NCBI GenBank assembly: GCA_947626965.1
Contig: CANQUH010000015.1
Location: forward strand, 1 to 40,760
Length of the DNA: 40,760 bases
Direction of reading: 5' to 3'
Source: an uncultured Lachnospiraceae bacterium
GTDB taxonomy: Bacteria > Bacillota > Clostridia > Lachnospirales > Lachnospiraceae
A program made the translations under genes and the position numbers. Positions 7,352 to 15,391 of the stretch are shown here, one piece after another. How positions within the stretch are numbered: position 1 is the stretch's first letter; every line of letters starts with the position of its first letter. The notes beneath the pieces are model-generated. The model searched no databases, was not told where the DNA came from, and saw nothing but the letters and a program-made list of their open reading frames with translations.

Positions 7352-8710
7352 ATGAATCACACAAAAAGCGCCGGCGGCAGGATCACGGAGGGTGTGATCT
7401 GGAAACAGCTTCTTGCGTTTTTCTTTCCCATTTTGCTGGGAACTTTTTTTCAGCAGCTGTACAACACGGTTGATATGGTAATTGTGGGGCGGTTTGTCGG
7501 CAAGGAGGCGCTCGCCAGTGTGGGAGGATCCTCCGGTCAGGTGGTCAACCTTGTGGTTGGCTTTTTTACGGGGCTGTCCGCGGGGGCGGGCGTGATTGTC
7601 TCCCAGTATTACGGAGCGAATGACGAGAGGAATCTGAACATATCCATCCAGACGGCCTATCTGTTTTCTGTGCTGGGGGGCATACTGTTTACGGTGCTCG
7701 GGATCAGTCTGGCCCCGATGATGCTGCGACTGATGAACACACCGGAAGAACTGATGGCCGATTCTGCCGCGTACCTCAGGATTTACTTTGCGGGTATCGT
7801 TTTTGTATTCATTTATAATATAGGCTCCGGAATCCTGCGTTCACTTGGAGATTCGAAGCGGCCGCTGTATTATCTGATCGCGTGCTGTCTGGTGAATATT
7901 GTGCTGGATCTGGTTATGGTGGCAGGCTTAAAACTGGGAGTGCCCGGCGTGGCAATCGCGACGGTGATCTCTCAGGCGTTCAGCGCGTTTCTGGTAACGA
8001 GAGCGCTGATGAAATCGGAGGATATTTACAAACTGGAACTGCGGAAATTTTTGTTCCGCGGGAGCGTGCTGAGATCGCAGCTGTTTATCGGACTTCCAGG
8101 AGGATTCCAGTCGGTGATGTACGGTCTCTCCAATATCATCATACAGTCCGCGATCAACGTATACGGAACGGATACGGCGGCAGCCTGGGCGACAGTCTCG
8201 AAGCTGGACGCGGTGTTCTGGATGATCAACGGAGCTTTTGGCATCTCGATCACAACATTTGTCGGCCAGAATTACGGCGCGGGCAAATATGACCGGATGA
8301 AAAAAGGCGTGTGGGACTGTCTGCTCATGCATCAGATCTTTTCCGTGGCAGTCAGCGCGATTCTGCTGATCTTCCGCGTGCCGATGTTCCGGATTTTTAC
8401 GGAGGACGCGGATGTGATCCGGATCGGCGGAGAGATCATGATGGTGATTGTGCCGTGCTACGTCGTGTTCAGCTTTGTCGAGATTTTTTCCGGTGCGCTG
8501 CGCGCAGTGGGGGATGTGATCATTCCGATGCTGCTGACGATGTTCGGCGTCTGTCTTCTGCGTATCGTGTGGATTTTTTTTGCGGTGCCGTTCAGTCCGT
8601 CCGTGCGGATGATCGTGATGAATTATCCCGTGTCGTGGACGTTGACAGCGGTGCTGTTTATCGTTTATTATCTGCAGAAAAAGAAAAAGTGGACGGCTGT
8701 TGTTCATTGA
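7352..8710 (+). CDS. MATE family efflux transporter (NorM/DinF-like)
   Basis: A 452-residue multidrug and toxic compound extrusion protein with about 12 membrane helices in two similar halves. The N-terminal half carries the MATE-typical block FQQLYNTVDMVIVGRFVGKEALASVG. Corresponding sequence begins the second half (QNYGAGKYDRMKKGVWDCL, near residue 308). Family members export cationic drugs or metabolites using sodium or proton gradients. The ATG at 7352 is 6 bases after AAGGAGG; the ATG two codons earlier overlaps that site and is rejected. Its promoter is shared in sequence with the neighbouring TetR gene, so export of a compound sensed by that regulator is likely. Confidence 0.9.
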   Translation: MNHTKSAGGRITEGVIWKQLLAFFFPILLGTFFQQLYNTVDMVIVGRFVGKEALASVGGSSGQVVNLVVGFFTGLSAGAGVIVSQYYGANDERNLNISIQTAYLFSVLGGILFTVLGISLAPMMLRLMNTPEELMADSAAYLRIYFAGIVFVFIYNIGSGILRSLGDSKRPLYYLIACCLVNIVLDLVMVAGLKLGVPGVAIATVISQAFSAFLVTRALMKSEDIYKLELRKFLFRGSVLRSQLFIGLPGGFQSVMYGLSNIIIQSAINVYGTDTAAAWATVSKLDAVFWMINGAFGISITTFVGQNYGAGKYDRMKKGVWDCLLMHQIFSVAVSAILLIFRVPMFRIFTEDADVIRIGGEIMMVIVPCYVVFSFVEIFSGALRAVGDVIIPMLLTMFGVCLLRIVWIFFAVPFSPSVRMIVMNYPVSWTLTAVLFIVYYLQKKKKWTAVVH

Positions 8711-8728
8711 AATGAAAGGAGAACCATT

Positions 8729-9958
8729 ATGAAAAAGTACGTATCCAGAACAATTTTTTCTTTTCTTGCGGCACTGATCCTGTGCCCGCTGCTGTGGTGC
8801 GGCACGGCAAGCGCCAGCGCTACGGGGTGTCTTCTCCTGGTGGTGAAAGTCTACGATACGCAGACAGAAAAACCCATTAATGACAAGGATTTCTTTTCTT
8901 CACTGAAAGCAAGTGTTTTTGAAGACGGGGCACATGTAAGGGATGTAAAGTTTGATGTTGAGGAGGGAACGCTGTATTCCGTTTATTTCGATTATCCTGT
9001 TCCCTATACTTATGTCAATGGAACAATAGGAGAAAACATCCCTGCTGTTCCCGAATGGACGCCGACTTTAACGCTTGGAAAAAAGTATGACGTCAAGATT
9101 TTTCTTCCAGAGAATTATGAACTGAAAAATGTTTTCACGGAAGATACCATTACACCTGATCATTATACGGTATCCGACAGGACTCTTTCCTTTGTCTACG
9201 ATGCGGTAATACATGAGGCTGTCCAGCAGCCAGGCTCCGGCGCGACCTTCGAGCTGGAATTTTATAACGGACCAAAACCCGAACCTGAGACAGAGCCAAA
9301 ACCTGAAACTGGGACAAAGCCTGAGCCTGAGACAGAGTCCAAACCTGGGACAGAGCCCGAAACTGAAACAAAGCCTGAACCTGAGACAGAGTCTGAACCA
9401 TCGACAGAATCATCCTCAAAACTCACTACAGAGATCAAGGTTCCCCAGAGCAGTTATAAGCTGACTGTCGGCGACAAGAAGTTTTCTCTGGAGGCGGCAA
9501 TAGAGAATGGAAACGGTCTTGTCTGGCAGTCCAGCGACAGTTCCGTCATTCAGGTTTCCAAAGATGGTGTGATCACGGTCAAAGGACCGGGAAAAGCGGT
9601 CGTTTCCATAAGCAGTCCGGCTTCTGATAAATATACGGGAGCATCTGTGAATGTCAGTTTTACCGTAAAACCCAAAAAAGTGACCGGCGTTAAGGCAGCA
9701 AGTCCGAAAGCCGGGAAAGCAAAAGTGACCTGGAAAAAAGCCGGTTCTGTGTCAGGTTATCTGATTAAGACTGCTTCGGATAAGAAATTTACAAAAAATG
9801 TGAAAACATACAATATAAAGTCGCCCGATACCGCTTCCCGGACAATCAGCGGACTCAAAAAAGGAACCCTTTATGTAAAAATATGCGCGTACAAAGCGGC
9901 CGCGGACGGACAGATTAAAGGGGCCTACAGCGCTGTCCAAAAGGTAAAGATAAAATAG
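8729..9958 (+). CDS. Secreted protein with Pro/Glu/Thr repeats, Big_2-like and Fn3-like domains
   Basis: A 409-residue exported protein. Residues 1-31 form a signal peptide (KKYVSR, hydrophobic core, cleavage near TASASA). Residues 32-180 form an unrecognised, possibly prealbumin-like or surface-adhesin-like domain. Residues 182-230 are a low-complexity linker of P-E-T-E/P-K-P-E units. About residues 233-312 resemble a bacterial Ig-like Big_2 domain (LTVGDKKFSLEA, VWQSSDSSVIQVSKDG, GKAVVSI), and residues 315-409 an Fn3-like domain (KVTGVKAAS, VTWKKAGSVSGYLI). No LPXTG sorting signal or C-terminal helix is present, so attachment to the cell wall is not evident. AAAGGAG precedes the ATG. It follows the MATE gene by 18 bases and may be co-transcribed. 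Function unknown. Confidence 0.8.
   Translation: MKKYVSRTIFSFLAALILCPLLWCGTASASATGCLLLVVKVYDTQTEKPINDKDFFSSLKASVFEDGAHVRDVKFDVEEGTLYSVYFDYPVPYTYVNGTIGENIPAVPEWTPTLTLGKKYDVKIFLPENYELKNVFTEDTITPDHYTVSDRTLSFVYDAVIHEAVQQPGSGATFELEFYNGPKPEPETEPKPETGTKPEPETESKPGTEPETETKPEPETESEPSTESSSKLTTEIKVPQSSYKLTVGDKKFSLEAAIENGNGLVWQSSDSSVIQVSKDGVITVKGPGKAVVSISSPASDKYTGASVNVSFTVKPKKVTGVKAASPKAGKAKVTWKKAGSVSGYLIKTASDKKFTKNVKTYNIKSPDTASRTISGLKKGTLYVKICAYKAAADGQIKGAYSAVQKVKIK
9272..9418 (+). repeat. Coding tandem repeat (Pro-Glu-Thr-Lys linker)
   Basis: Degenerate hexa- to dodecanucleotide units of the type CCTGAGACAGAG / AAACCTGAA run through this stretch and encode residues about 182-230 of the secreted protein. 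All units are in frame. The length could vary between strains by slippage, changing the distance between the N-terminal and Ig-like domains. Confidence 0.75.
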
Positions 9959-9992
9959 CACCGACCGAAGCAGAGTGGAGACCAAATACCCC

Positions 9993-10035
9993 GCCCCTTG
10001 GGGCGCTGCAAGATTGATACCCCGTTGCTTGCAGC
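9993..10035 (+). other. Double hairpin before the ATPase gene
   Basis: GCCCC/GGGGC (9993-10004, two-base loop) is followed immediately by GCTGCAAG (10005-10012) pairing with CTTGCAGC (10028-10035). There is no T-tract. It may terminate the surface-protein transcript or be a small dispersed repeat; nothing else is visible in 9959-10086. Confidence 0.45.
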
Positions 10036-10086
10036 AGGGTCTTTGATTTCGGGGATCCGGGAAACTGAGAAGGGAAGTATTATTTT

Positions 10087-11697
10087 ATGGCGAAACGCTT
10101 TAATGTTACAGGGGCCTGCAGTCCGCGATTTCATTATATGGTGAACATAGAACAGCGTCTCAGGGATATCCGGCGTATGGTTGACCGCGGCGATTATTTT
10201 ACAATCAACCGTGCCCGCCAATATGGAAAGACAACTACTTTGGGTGCGCTGGAAAGATTCCTTCAGGATGATTATGTGGTGATTCATACAGATTTTCAGA
10301 TGCTTAGCAGTGAGGATTTTGCGAGTGAGCAGATGTTCGTAAGGGCTTTTGTGAAAGCGCTGCTCAGAGCCGTTGAGGGGAACTCCTGTGTATCCGGGGA
10401 TATTATTCAGGGGCTTGAAAGGTTTGCAGAAGCAGATGCTGTTTCAGGCAGGTTGTCTGAACTGTTTCCATATCTGAGCGGCTGGTGCGGACAATCTCCC
10501 AGGCCGGTTATCCTGATGATTGATGAAGTTGACAGTGCTTCCAATAATCAGGTTTTTATAGATTTTCTTGCCCAGCTCAGAGGATACTACCTGCTGAGAA
10601 CTTTAAAAGATGTTCCCACATTCTGGTCAGTTATTCTGGCCGGAGTTCATGACATTAAACATATAAAAGGGAAAATCAGCAGGCAGACGGAGCCAAATCA
10701 GAGACACGGGGATAACAGCCCCTGGAATATAGCGGCTGATTTTCTGATTGATATGAGCTTTGACAAAGACGGAATAAAGGGTATGCTGGATGATTATGAA
10801 AAAGATTATCATACCGGAATGGACACAGATCAGATAGCGGAATTGCTCTATGAGTATACGTCGGGTTATCCGTATCTTGTATCACGGATCTGCAATATCA
10901 TGGATGAAAGGCTTTTGATCAGTGCCGGATATCCTGATTTGAAAACCGTATGGACGAAGGAGGGATTTCTGGAATCTGTCCGTCTGTTTCTTTCAGAAAA
11001 GAACAGCCTTTTTGAGTCGCTGATTAATAAACTGACTGATTATCCGGAGCTTGGGGATGGATTGTATGATCTTCTGTTTTCAGGAAAAAGCATTGTTTAT
11101 AATCCTGATGCGGAAGATATTTCTGCAGCGCAGATGTTTGGATTTATTAAGGAAAGCGAAGGAACTGTCGTAATCGCAAACCGCATTTTTGAAATACGGC
11201 TGTATAATTATTTTCTTTCTTCTGCAGAAATTCAGAACAACAGTCTGCACAGATCAGCAATACAGGATAAAAATCTGTTTATTGAAAATGGCCGTTTAAA
11301 TATGCGGATGGTGCTGGAACGATTTACTGTTCAGTTTACCAGTTTATATGGCAGCCATCCAGAGAGGTTTCACGAAGAAGAAGGCAGAAAATATTTTCTT
11401 ATGTTTTTGCGGCCGATTATCAATGGGACAGGAAATTACTATATTGAACCGCAGACCCGGACAGCGACCCGTTCAGATGTGATTGTTGATTACAGAGGAG
11501 AGCAGTTTGTAATCGAACTGAAAATATGGAGAGGTCAGGCTTATCATGCAAAAGGAGAAAAGCAGCTTGTGGATTACCTGAAATATTATCATCTGAAAAC
11601 GGGATATATGCTTACTTTTAATTTCAATGAAGAAAAGACCACAGGGATAAAAGAAGTTTTTACTGAAGGAAAATATTTAGTAGAAGCATTTGTATGA
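10087..11697 (+). CDS. AAA-like ATPase with C-terminal PD-(D/E)XK nuclease-like domain
   Basis: A 536-residue protein matching the AAA-ATPase_like / PDDEXK_9 architecture. A Walker A variant RQYGKTT has its lysine at residue 48, and Walker B ILMIDEVD has Asp146-Glu147. The C-terminal region has the nuclease-fold pattern VIVD (Asp468) followed by VIELKIW (Glu477, Lys479) and a GEKQLVDYL helix, as in PD-(D/E)XK proteins. Such proteins are numerous in gut Firmicutes and Bacteroidetes; their role is unknown, with roles in mobile DNA or defence proposed only from fold. The gene is visibly richer in A+T than its neighbours and has no functional partner nearby, suggesting acquisition by transfer. 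The ATG at 10087 has only a weak upstream site (GAAGGGAAG about 12 bases away). Confidence 0.8.
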   Translation: MAKRFNVTGACSPRFHYMVNIEQRLRDIRRMVDRGDYFTINRARQYGKTTTLGALERFLQDDYVVIHTDFQMLSSEDFASEQMFVRAFVKALLRAVEGNSCVSGDIIQGLERFAEADAVSGRLSELFPYLSGWCGQSPRPVILMIDEVDSASNNQVFIDFLAQLRGYYLLRTLKDVPTFWSVILAGVHDIKHIKGKISRQTEPNQRHGDNSPWNIAADFLIDMSFDKDGIKGMLDDYEKDYHTGMDTDQIAELLYEYTSGYPYLVSRICNIMDERLLISAGYPDLKTVWTKEGFLESVRLFLSEKNSLFESLINKLTDYPELGDGLYDLLFSGKSIVYNPDAEDISAAQMFGFIKESEGTVVIANRIFEIRLYNYFLSSAEIQNNSLHRSAIQDKNLFIENGRLNMRMVLERFTVQFTSLYGSHPERFHEEEGRKYFLMFLRPIINGTGNYYIEPQTRTATRSDVIVDYRGEQFVIELKIWRGQAYHAKGEKQLVDYLKYYHLKTGYMLTFNFNEEKTTGIKEVFTEGKYLVEAFV

Positions 11698-11714
11698 TTG
11701 ATGAAAATCTGTGA

Positions 11715-11743
11715 TTGACAAGGCATAAGCGAATGCATATAAT
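11715..11743 (+). promoter_or_regulatory. Consensus sigma-A promoter of the glycine riboswitch operon
   Basis: TTGACA (11715-11720), a 17-base spacer and TATAAT (11738-11743) match both consensus hexamers exactly. It begins 17 bases after the ATPase stop and drives the long leader that holds the riboswitch. Such a strong promoter fits control exerted mainly by the downstream RNA switch. Confidence 0.88.
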
Positions 11744-11864
11744 TTAACAGAAGAGACAGAAATTCTTCGGCCTTTGCAGGCGAAGAGATGAACTGAAAAA
11801 CAATATAGAACAGGAATACGTCAGGATCCCTGATTCTGGCGGTGATTATTCGGATGATGGAACC

Positions 11865-12010
11865 GGGAGAGACTGCGGATGCAGCGCCGAAGGGGCAGGC
11901 AAAAACTCTCAGGCAAAAGGACCGGTTTCGGACGAAACTCTGGAAAGCGCACGCGCACCGACGAAGCAATCCGCAGCTGCGGAGAATCTTACAGGTCTAC
12001 AGACAGAGGC
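11865..12010 (+). promoter_or_regulatory. Tandem glycine riboswitch
   Basis: Two consecutive glycine aptamers are recognisable. The first carries GGGAGAGAC, GCGCCGAAGGGGCA and CTCTCAGGCAAAAGGACC. The second starts with CTCTGGAAAGC and carries GCACCGACGAAGCAA, ATCTTACAGG and ACAGACAGAGG. These are the hallmark conserved loops of the gcvT-type tandem element, which binds glycine cooperatively. The P1 stem of aptamer 2 pairs CTCTG (11938-11942) with CAGAG (12004-12008). An intrinsic terminator follows within 11 bases. The RNA therefore controls the amidohydrolase and two membrane proteins downstream. Most such elements switch genes on with glycine; the direction here is uncertain. Confidence 0.92.
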
Positions 12011-12020
12011 AGTAAATCTA

Positions 12021-12070
12021 AAAAGTGTCTGAAAATGCGCGGAGTTTCCGAATATTTTCAGACACTTTTT
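12021..12070 (+). terminator. Riboswitch expression-platform terminator
   Basis: A perfect 16-bp stem (12021-12036 with 12054-12069, core GTGTCTGAAAAT / ATTTTCAGACAC) is capped by a small CGGA/TCCG hairpin and followed by TTTTTGTGTT. TGTCTG at 12026-12031 in its 5-prime arm is also complementary to CAGACA at 12000-12005 at the 3-prime edge of aptamer 2, a possible antiterminator. Confidence 0.9.
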
Positions 12071-12129
12071 GTGTTGCAGGAAACTGTCGTCTCAAAGGCA
12101 GGGACCGAACTTATGAAGGAGGGAACAAT

Positions 12130-13344
12130 ATGAATGTACAGGATATTTTGAAAGAGGCGTCGGCGCTGCAGCCGCATCTTCAGTCAGTCAGAAGGGAACT
12201 TCACCGTCATCCGGAGGTGGGGTTTGACTTGGAGAACACAAAAGCTTTGGTAAAAAAGGAACTTGCGGCTATGGGGTATGAACCGCAGGACTGCGGGAAA
12301 TCAGGTGTGATCGCTCTGGCAGGCGGGAAAAAACCGGGTAAGACCATCCTGCTTCGCGCGGATATGGATGCGCTTCCGGTCGGAGAGGAAGCAGAGGTGG
12401 ACTATAAGAGTGAAATCGAGGGGAAGATGCACGGTTGCGGCCATGACATGCATACGGCGATGCTGCTCGGAGCTGCAAAGCTGCTGAAAGAACATGAAGA
12501 TGAGATCGAAGGAACGGTTAAGCTGGAATTTCAGCCGGCGGAGGAAATTTTCCAGGGATCTCCGGATATGATTGCGTCGGGACTTCTGGAGAATCCGAAG
12601 GTTGACGCCGCGATGATGATTCATGTAGTGGCGGGAATGCCGATGCCTTCCGGCATGCTGCTGGTGCCGGGTGGAGGAATCTCAATGGCTTCCTGCGAGC
12701 AGTATCACATCACAGTAAAAGGAAAAGGCGGTCACGGTTCCACTCCGCATGTGTCGATCGACCCGATCACGGCGGCCGCCCATATTCATCTCGCATTGCA
12801 GGAGATTAACAGCCGCGAGATTGACGGAAATGATTTCGGTGTGTTTACGACCGGACATTTCGAGGCGGGCAAGGCGTCGAATGTCATCCCGGACACCGCG
12901 GAGATGTGGGGCACGATCCGGACGACGGATCCGGACAACAAAGTCGGCGAGCTGATCCGAACCCGTATGACGGAGATCACAAAAGGTGTCGCCATGGCGC
13001 TGCGCTGTGAGGCGGAAGTGGAATTTTATGATTTCTGCCCCTGCATGATGATCAATCCGGAGCTGGCGGCGGATCTGATGAAGTATATGAAGGAGCTGCT
13101 TGGGCCGGCAGTGGTCGATCTGGCTGTCGTGTCCGGCGGCAAGGCGGGAGGCGGCAGCGAGGATTTCGCGTTTGTGAGCCATAAGGTGCCGACTGTCAGC
13201 ATGTTCCTTACGACAGGAAACACGCAGGAAGGATATCTCTACGGTCAGCATCATCCGAAGGTGAGGTATGACGATTCCGTGCTGTACTGCGGCAGCGCAG
13301 CCTATGTGCAGATGGCGCTGCGGTGGCTGGAGGAGCACAAATAA
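12130..13344 (+). CDS. M20-family amidohydrolase (hippurate/N-acyl-amino-acid hydrolase type)
   Basis: A 404-residue cytoplasmic metalloamidase of the M20 family, closest in motif content to hippurate hydrolases and IAA-amino-acid hydrolases, which release a free amino acid from an N-acyl conjugate. Metal-site motifs are complete: HGCGHDMH (Cys103, His105), QPAEE (Glu138/139), MIHVV (His165) and GQHHPK (His374/375). RELHRHPE and LLRADMDALP are typical N-terminal signatures. The ATG at 12130 has AAGGAGGG 6 bases upstream; a longer frame starting at 12025 runs through the terminator hairpin and is rejected. Sitting behind a glycine riboswitch, its substrate is plausibly an N-acylglycine or glycine-containing dipeptide, which is inference. 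Confidence 0.9.
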   Translation: MNVQDILKEASALQPHLQSVRRELHRHPEVGFDLENTKALVKKELAAMGYEPQDCGKSGVIALAGGKKPGKTILLRADMDALPVGEEAEVDYKSEIEGKMHGCGHDMHTAMLLGAAKLLKEHEDEIEGTVKLEFQPAEEIFQGSPDMIASGLLENPKVDAAMMIHVVAGMPMPSGMLLVPGGGISMASCEQYHITVKGKGGHGSTPHVSIDPITAAAHIHLALQEINSREIDGNDFGVFTTGHFEAGKASNVIPDTAEMWGTIRTTDPDNKVGELIRTRMTEITKGVAMALRCEAEVEFYDFCPCMMINPELAADLMKYMKELLGPAVVDLAVVSGGKAGGGSEDFAFVSHKVPTVSMFLTTGNTQEGYLYGQHHPKVRYDDSVLYCGSAAYVQMALRWLEEHK

Positions 13345-13398
13345 AACGATATCGGGGCCAAAGATGCCAAACGGATTGTTCCGTGCTTCGCGTCTTCA

Positions 13399-13450
13399 CT
13401 CCGTTGCGGTCGGTGCTGGACGAGCGCCACTGGCGCTCAGCACTCTACAA
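13399..13450 (+). repeat. Structured intergenic repeat (copy 1)
   Basis: GAGCGCC/GGCGCTC (13422-13428 with 13432-13438) is flanked by GTGCT/AGCAC, forming a strong hairpin between the amidohydrolase and the first membrane protein gene. The sequence from TCCGTTGCGGTCG to CAGCACTCT can be aligned with 34483-34530. It may adjust relative expression within the operon by termination or processing. Confidence 0.5.
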
Positions 13451-13550
13451 TCCTGCCCAGGATCCGGGCAGCAAAAGAAAATTCCGGCAAAAGAGAACGT
13501 GCGCCGTTAAAAGCGCATCACAAAAAACATAAGGAAAAGGAGAGGAAGAT

Positions 13551-14261
13551 ATGGTAAAAGGTTCCGTTGTGGCGGGAAGCCCGCTGCTGTATATTCTGAT
13601 CGCGATCGGACTGATCTACGTTGTGGTCATCGCGGTGATCAGCGCCAGGCGCGCGGCAAAAAGATGCCGGGAACTTGGCATCACAAAAGAAACGATTAAT
13701 AATGTGATCAAGGCAAGCATCACTTCGGCGATTGTGCCGAGTATCGCTGTCCTTCTGGGATTTGTCACGCTGAGCGTTACGCTCGGGGCGGCCTGGCCGT
13801 GGTGGCGTCTGTCGGTTATCGGCTCGCTTTCCTATGAAGTCATGGCCTCGCAGTACACGGCGGACGGAATGGGGATCGCGCTGTCAAGCGTGCTTTCCTC
13901 CGACGCGAACGTATTCGGGGCAATCATTCTCGTCATGACGATCGGCGTCATGATTGAGCCGCTGGCGGTTGTGATCCTCGCAAAAAAATATTCGACCGGC
14001 CTTATGAAGGCAAGCGGATCAAGCGACTGGGGACAGATCCTCTCGGGCGTATTTTTCCTCGGGATGTTCGCGGTCTATCTTCCGATCATGATGTTCACGG
14101 ATCTTCCGACGACGCTGACGCTGGTCACAAGTCTGATTGTCACGGTGCTGTGCGGAATCGCGTCGCAGAAAGCGGCGTGGCTGGGGAACTTTACAATGGC
14201 GATTGCACTGATTGTCTCGATGAGCTCGAGCGTGCTGTGGGTATCGCTTTTCGCGAAATAA
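13551..14261 (+). CDS. DUF5058-like polytopic membrane protein
   Basis: A 236-residue membrane protein with about six hydrophobic segments. It resembles the DUF5058 family of Clostridia, recalled from memory rather than searched. After an N-terminal helix (residues 9-28) comes a basic loop (ARRAAKRCRELGITKETINNV), then TM2 near 54-75, and the rest is almost entirely hydrophobic. GGAGAGG precedes the ATG. It follows the amidohydrolase by about 206 bases containing a hairpin repeat and precedes another small membrane protein by 20 bases; the pair probably forms one transporter complex. Function is not established. Given the glycine riboswitch upstream, transport of glycine, a glycine conjugate or a small peptide is a reasonable hypothesis. 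Confidence 0.75.
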   Translation: MVKGSVVAGSPLLYILIAIGLIYVVVIAVISARRAAKRCRELGITKETINNVIKASITSAIVPSIAVLLGFVTLSVTLGAAWPWWRLSVIGSLSYEVMASQYTADGMGIALSSVLSSDANVFGAIILVMTIGVMIEPLAVVILAKKYSTGLMKASGSSDWGQILSGVFFLGMFAVYLPIMMFTDLPTTLTLVTSLIVTVLCGIASQKAAWLGNFTMAIALIVSMSSSVLWVSLFAK

Positions 14262-14281
14262 TGTAAGGAGGGGGAAATACA

Positions 14282-15025
14282 ATGGCTAAGAAAAACAGTC
14301 CGTCATCCAAAGTCCAGCTTGACCCGTATGTGGAGTGGTCCCACCATTTCGGACGCGTCACGCTGACCACTTTTATCATTTACATGCTGCTTGTCCCGAT
14401 CATTACCTGCGCGGTCTATCACTGCTTCCCGAGCATTTCCACGATGATCCCCGGGCTTGTCACGATTCTGATTATCATGGTGCCGACCGGGATCGCGGAG
14501 GTCGGAGGCTACACGCCGATTCTCGGATCTTCAAGTTATCTGACCTTTGCGACCGGCAATCTGATGAACCTGAAAATGCCGTGTGTGCTGAATGCGCAGA
14601 AGCTCGCGAAGGTGGATCAGGGAACGCCGGAAGGCGACGCAATTGCGCTGATCGCGACTGCGGTATCCTCGATTGTGACGATCGTCATCATGGCGCTTGG
14701 TCTGCTGCTGATCGTGCCTCTGCAGCCTCTGATGAACAATGAGTATGTCGCGACGGCGGCCAACTATATCATGCCGGCGCTGTTCGGCTGCATGGCGCTG
14801 AGCCTGTTTGGAAAAGGCGGCGGAAAGACCTACGTCAAGAACCGTCTGCTGTCCGTGGCGCTCCCGGCCGTGCTGGTGGCTCTGCTGACGATTTTCGGCA
14901 TCGCGAATGCAGGTATGGCGAGCTGGCTGATGCTTGTCATGATTCCGCTGAGTATCCTGTGCGCCCGTATCCTGTGGAAGAAGGGCGTGGTCAGGGTTGT
15001 GCCGATGGATGAAGTGAAGAAGTAA
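14282..15025 (+). CDS. Polytopic membrane protein, probable partner of the upstream DUF5058-like protein
   Basis: A 247-residue hydrophobic protein with about six to seven predicted membrane segments after a short hydrophilic N-terminus (residues 1-30). Notable loops are GIAEVGGYTPILGSSSYLTF near residues 64-83 and the gate-like stretch ATGNLMNLKMPCVLNAQKLAKVDQGTPEGD near 84-113. Glycine-rich and small-residue patterns suggest a re-entrant or transport core. The ATG at 14282 has AAGGAGGGG 9 bases upstream and lies 20 bases after the previous stop, so the genes are translated together. I do not recognise a named family with certainty. With its partner it is the candidate permease of the glycine-riboswitch operon. 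Confidence 0.7.
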   Translation: MAKKNSPSSKVQLDPYVEWSHHFGRVTLTTFIIYMLLVPIITCAVYHCFPSISTMIPGLVTILIIMVPTGIAEVGGYTPILGSSSYLTFATGNLMNLKMPCVLNAQKLAKVDQGTPEGDAIALIATAVSSIVTIVIMALGLLLIVPLQPLMNNEYVATAANYIMPALFGCMALSLFGKGGGKTYVKNRLLSVALPAVLVALLTIFGIANAGMASWLMLVMIPLSILCARILWKKGVVRVVPMDEVKK

Positions 15026-15113
15026 CGGCGGCTCTGAACGGGCGCCGCTGGCACATCGTACTGCCCGATATGCGGGTATGATCATCGTTTATGGTTAAAT
15101 TTTGATGCAGATG

Positions 15114-15169
15114 AAAATGAAAACTGCCGCTGCAGGAACGTTCATTCCAACAGCGGCAGTTTTCATTTT
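15114..15169. terminator. Strong bidirectional terminator of the glycine operon
   Basis: A perfect 19-bp stem pairs 15114-15132 with 15151-15169, core ACTGCCGCTG / CAGCGGCAGT, flanked by AAAATGAAA and TTTCATTTT. A-runs and T-runs on the two sides let it act in either direction. Confidence 0.88.
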
Positions 15170-15223
15170 CCCTGTTTAGTTTTAAAATGGAACTTGAATA
15201 TACGACCAGATTAAAAAATCCGA

Positions 15224-15252
15224 TTGACAATCTCCGGGAAACGTGTTATATT
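15224..15252 (+). promoter_or_regulatory. Promoter of the large surface-protein gene
   Basis: TTGACA (15224-15229), a 17-base spacer and TATATT (15247-15252) make a near-consensus promoter about 345 bases upstream of the ATG. The first palindromic operator begins only 7 bases after the -10 box, so it covers the transcription start. Confidence 0.85.
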
Positions 15253-15258
15253 TTTGAA

Positions 15259-15276
15259 AGTTAGAAAGTGCTAACT
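15259..15276. promoter_or_regulatory. Palindromic operator 1 (MarR-like)
   Basis: AGTTAG-N6-CTAACT, perfect arms, placed over the predicted transcription start. MarR-family dimers commonly bind palindromes of this size and A/T-rich TTAG..CTAA type; the assignment to that family is inference. Confidence 0.7.
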
Positions 15277-15358
15277 AAGTCTGCAGATTCATTTCTGCCT
15301 GGTTTGGCATCCAGGGATGTTTATGAGAAGTGAAAATGCGGATTATTTTGTGCACGAT

Positions 15359-15376
15359 AGTTAGTATGTTCTAACT
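15359..15376. promoter_or_regulatory. Palindromic operator 2 (MarR-like)
   Basis: A second perfect AGTTAG-N6-CTAACT, with a different 6-base spacer (TATGTT), exactly 100 bases from the first. Conservation of the arms but not the spacer is what a protein-binding site would show. Confidence 0.7.
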
Positions 15377-15391
15377 TTTATATTAAAGTAT

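Noticed and set aside
9272-9418. Repeats considered as a CRISPR array
   Set aside because: Units are 6-12 bases, degenerate, have no unique spacers and are in frame with a secreted protein.
12025-12129. N-terminal extension of the amidohydrolase
   Set aside because: This start lies in the riboswitch terminator stem; ATG 12130 has an excellent ribosome site and begins the conserved protein.
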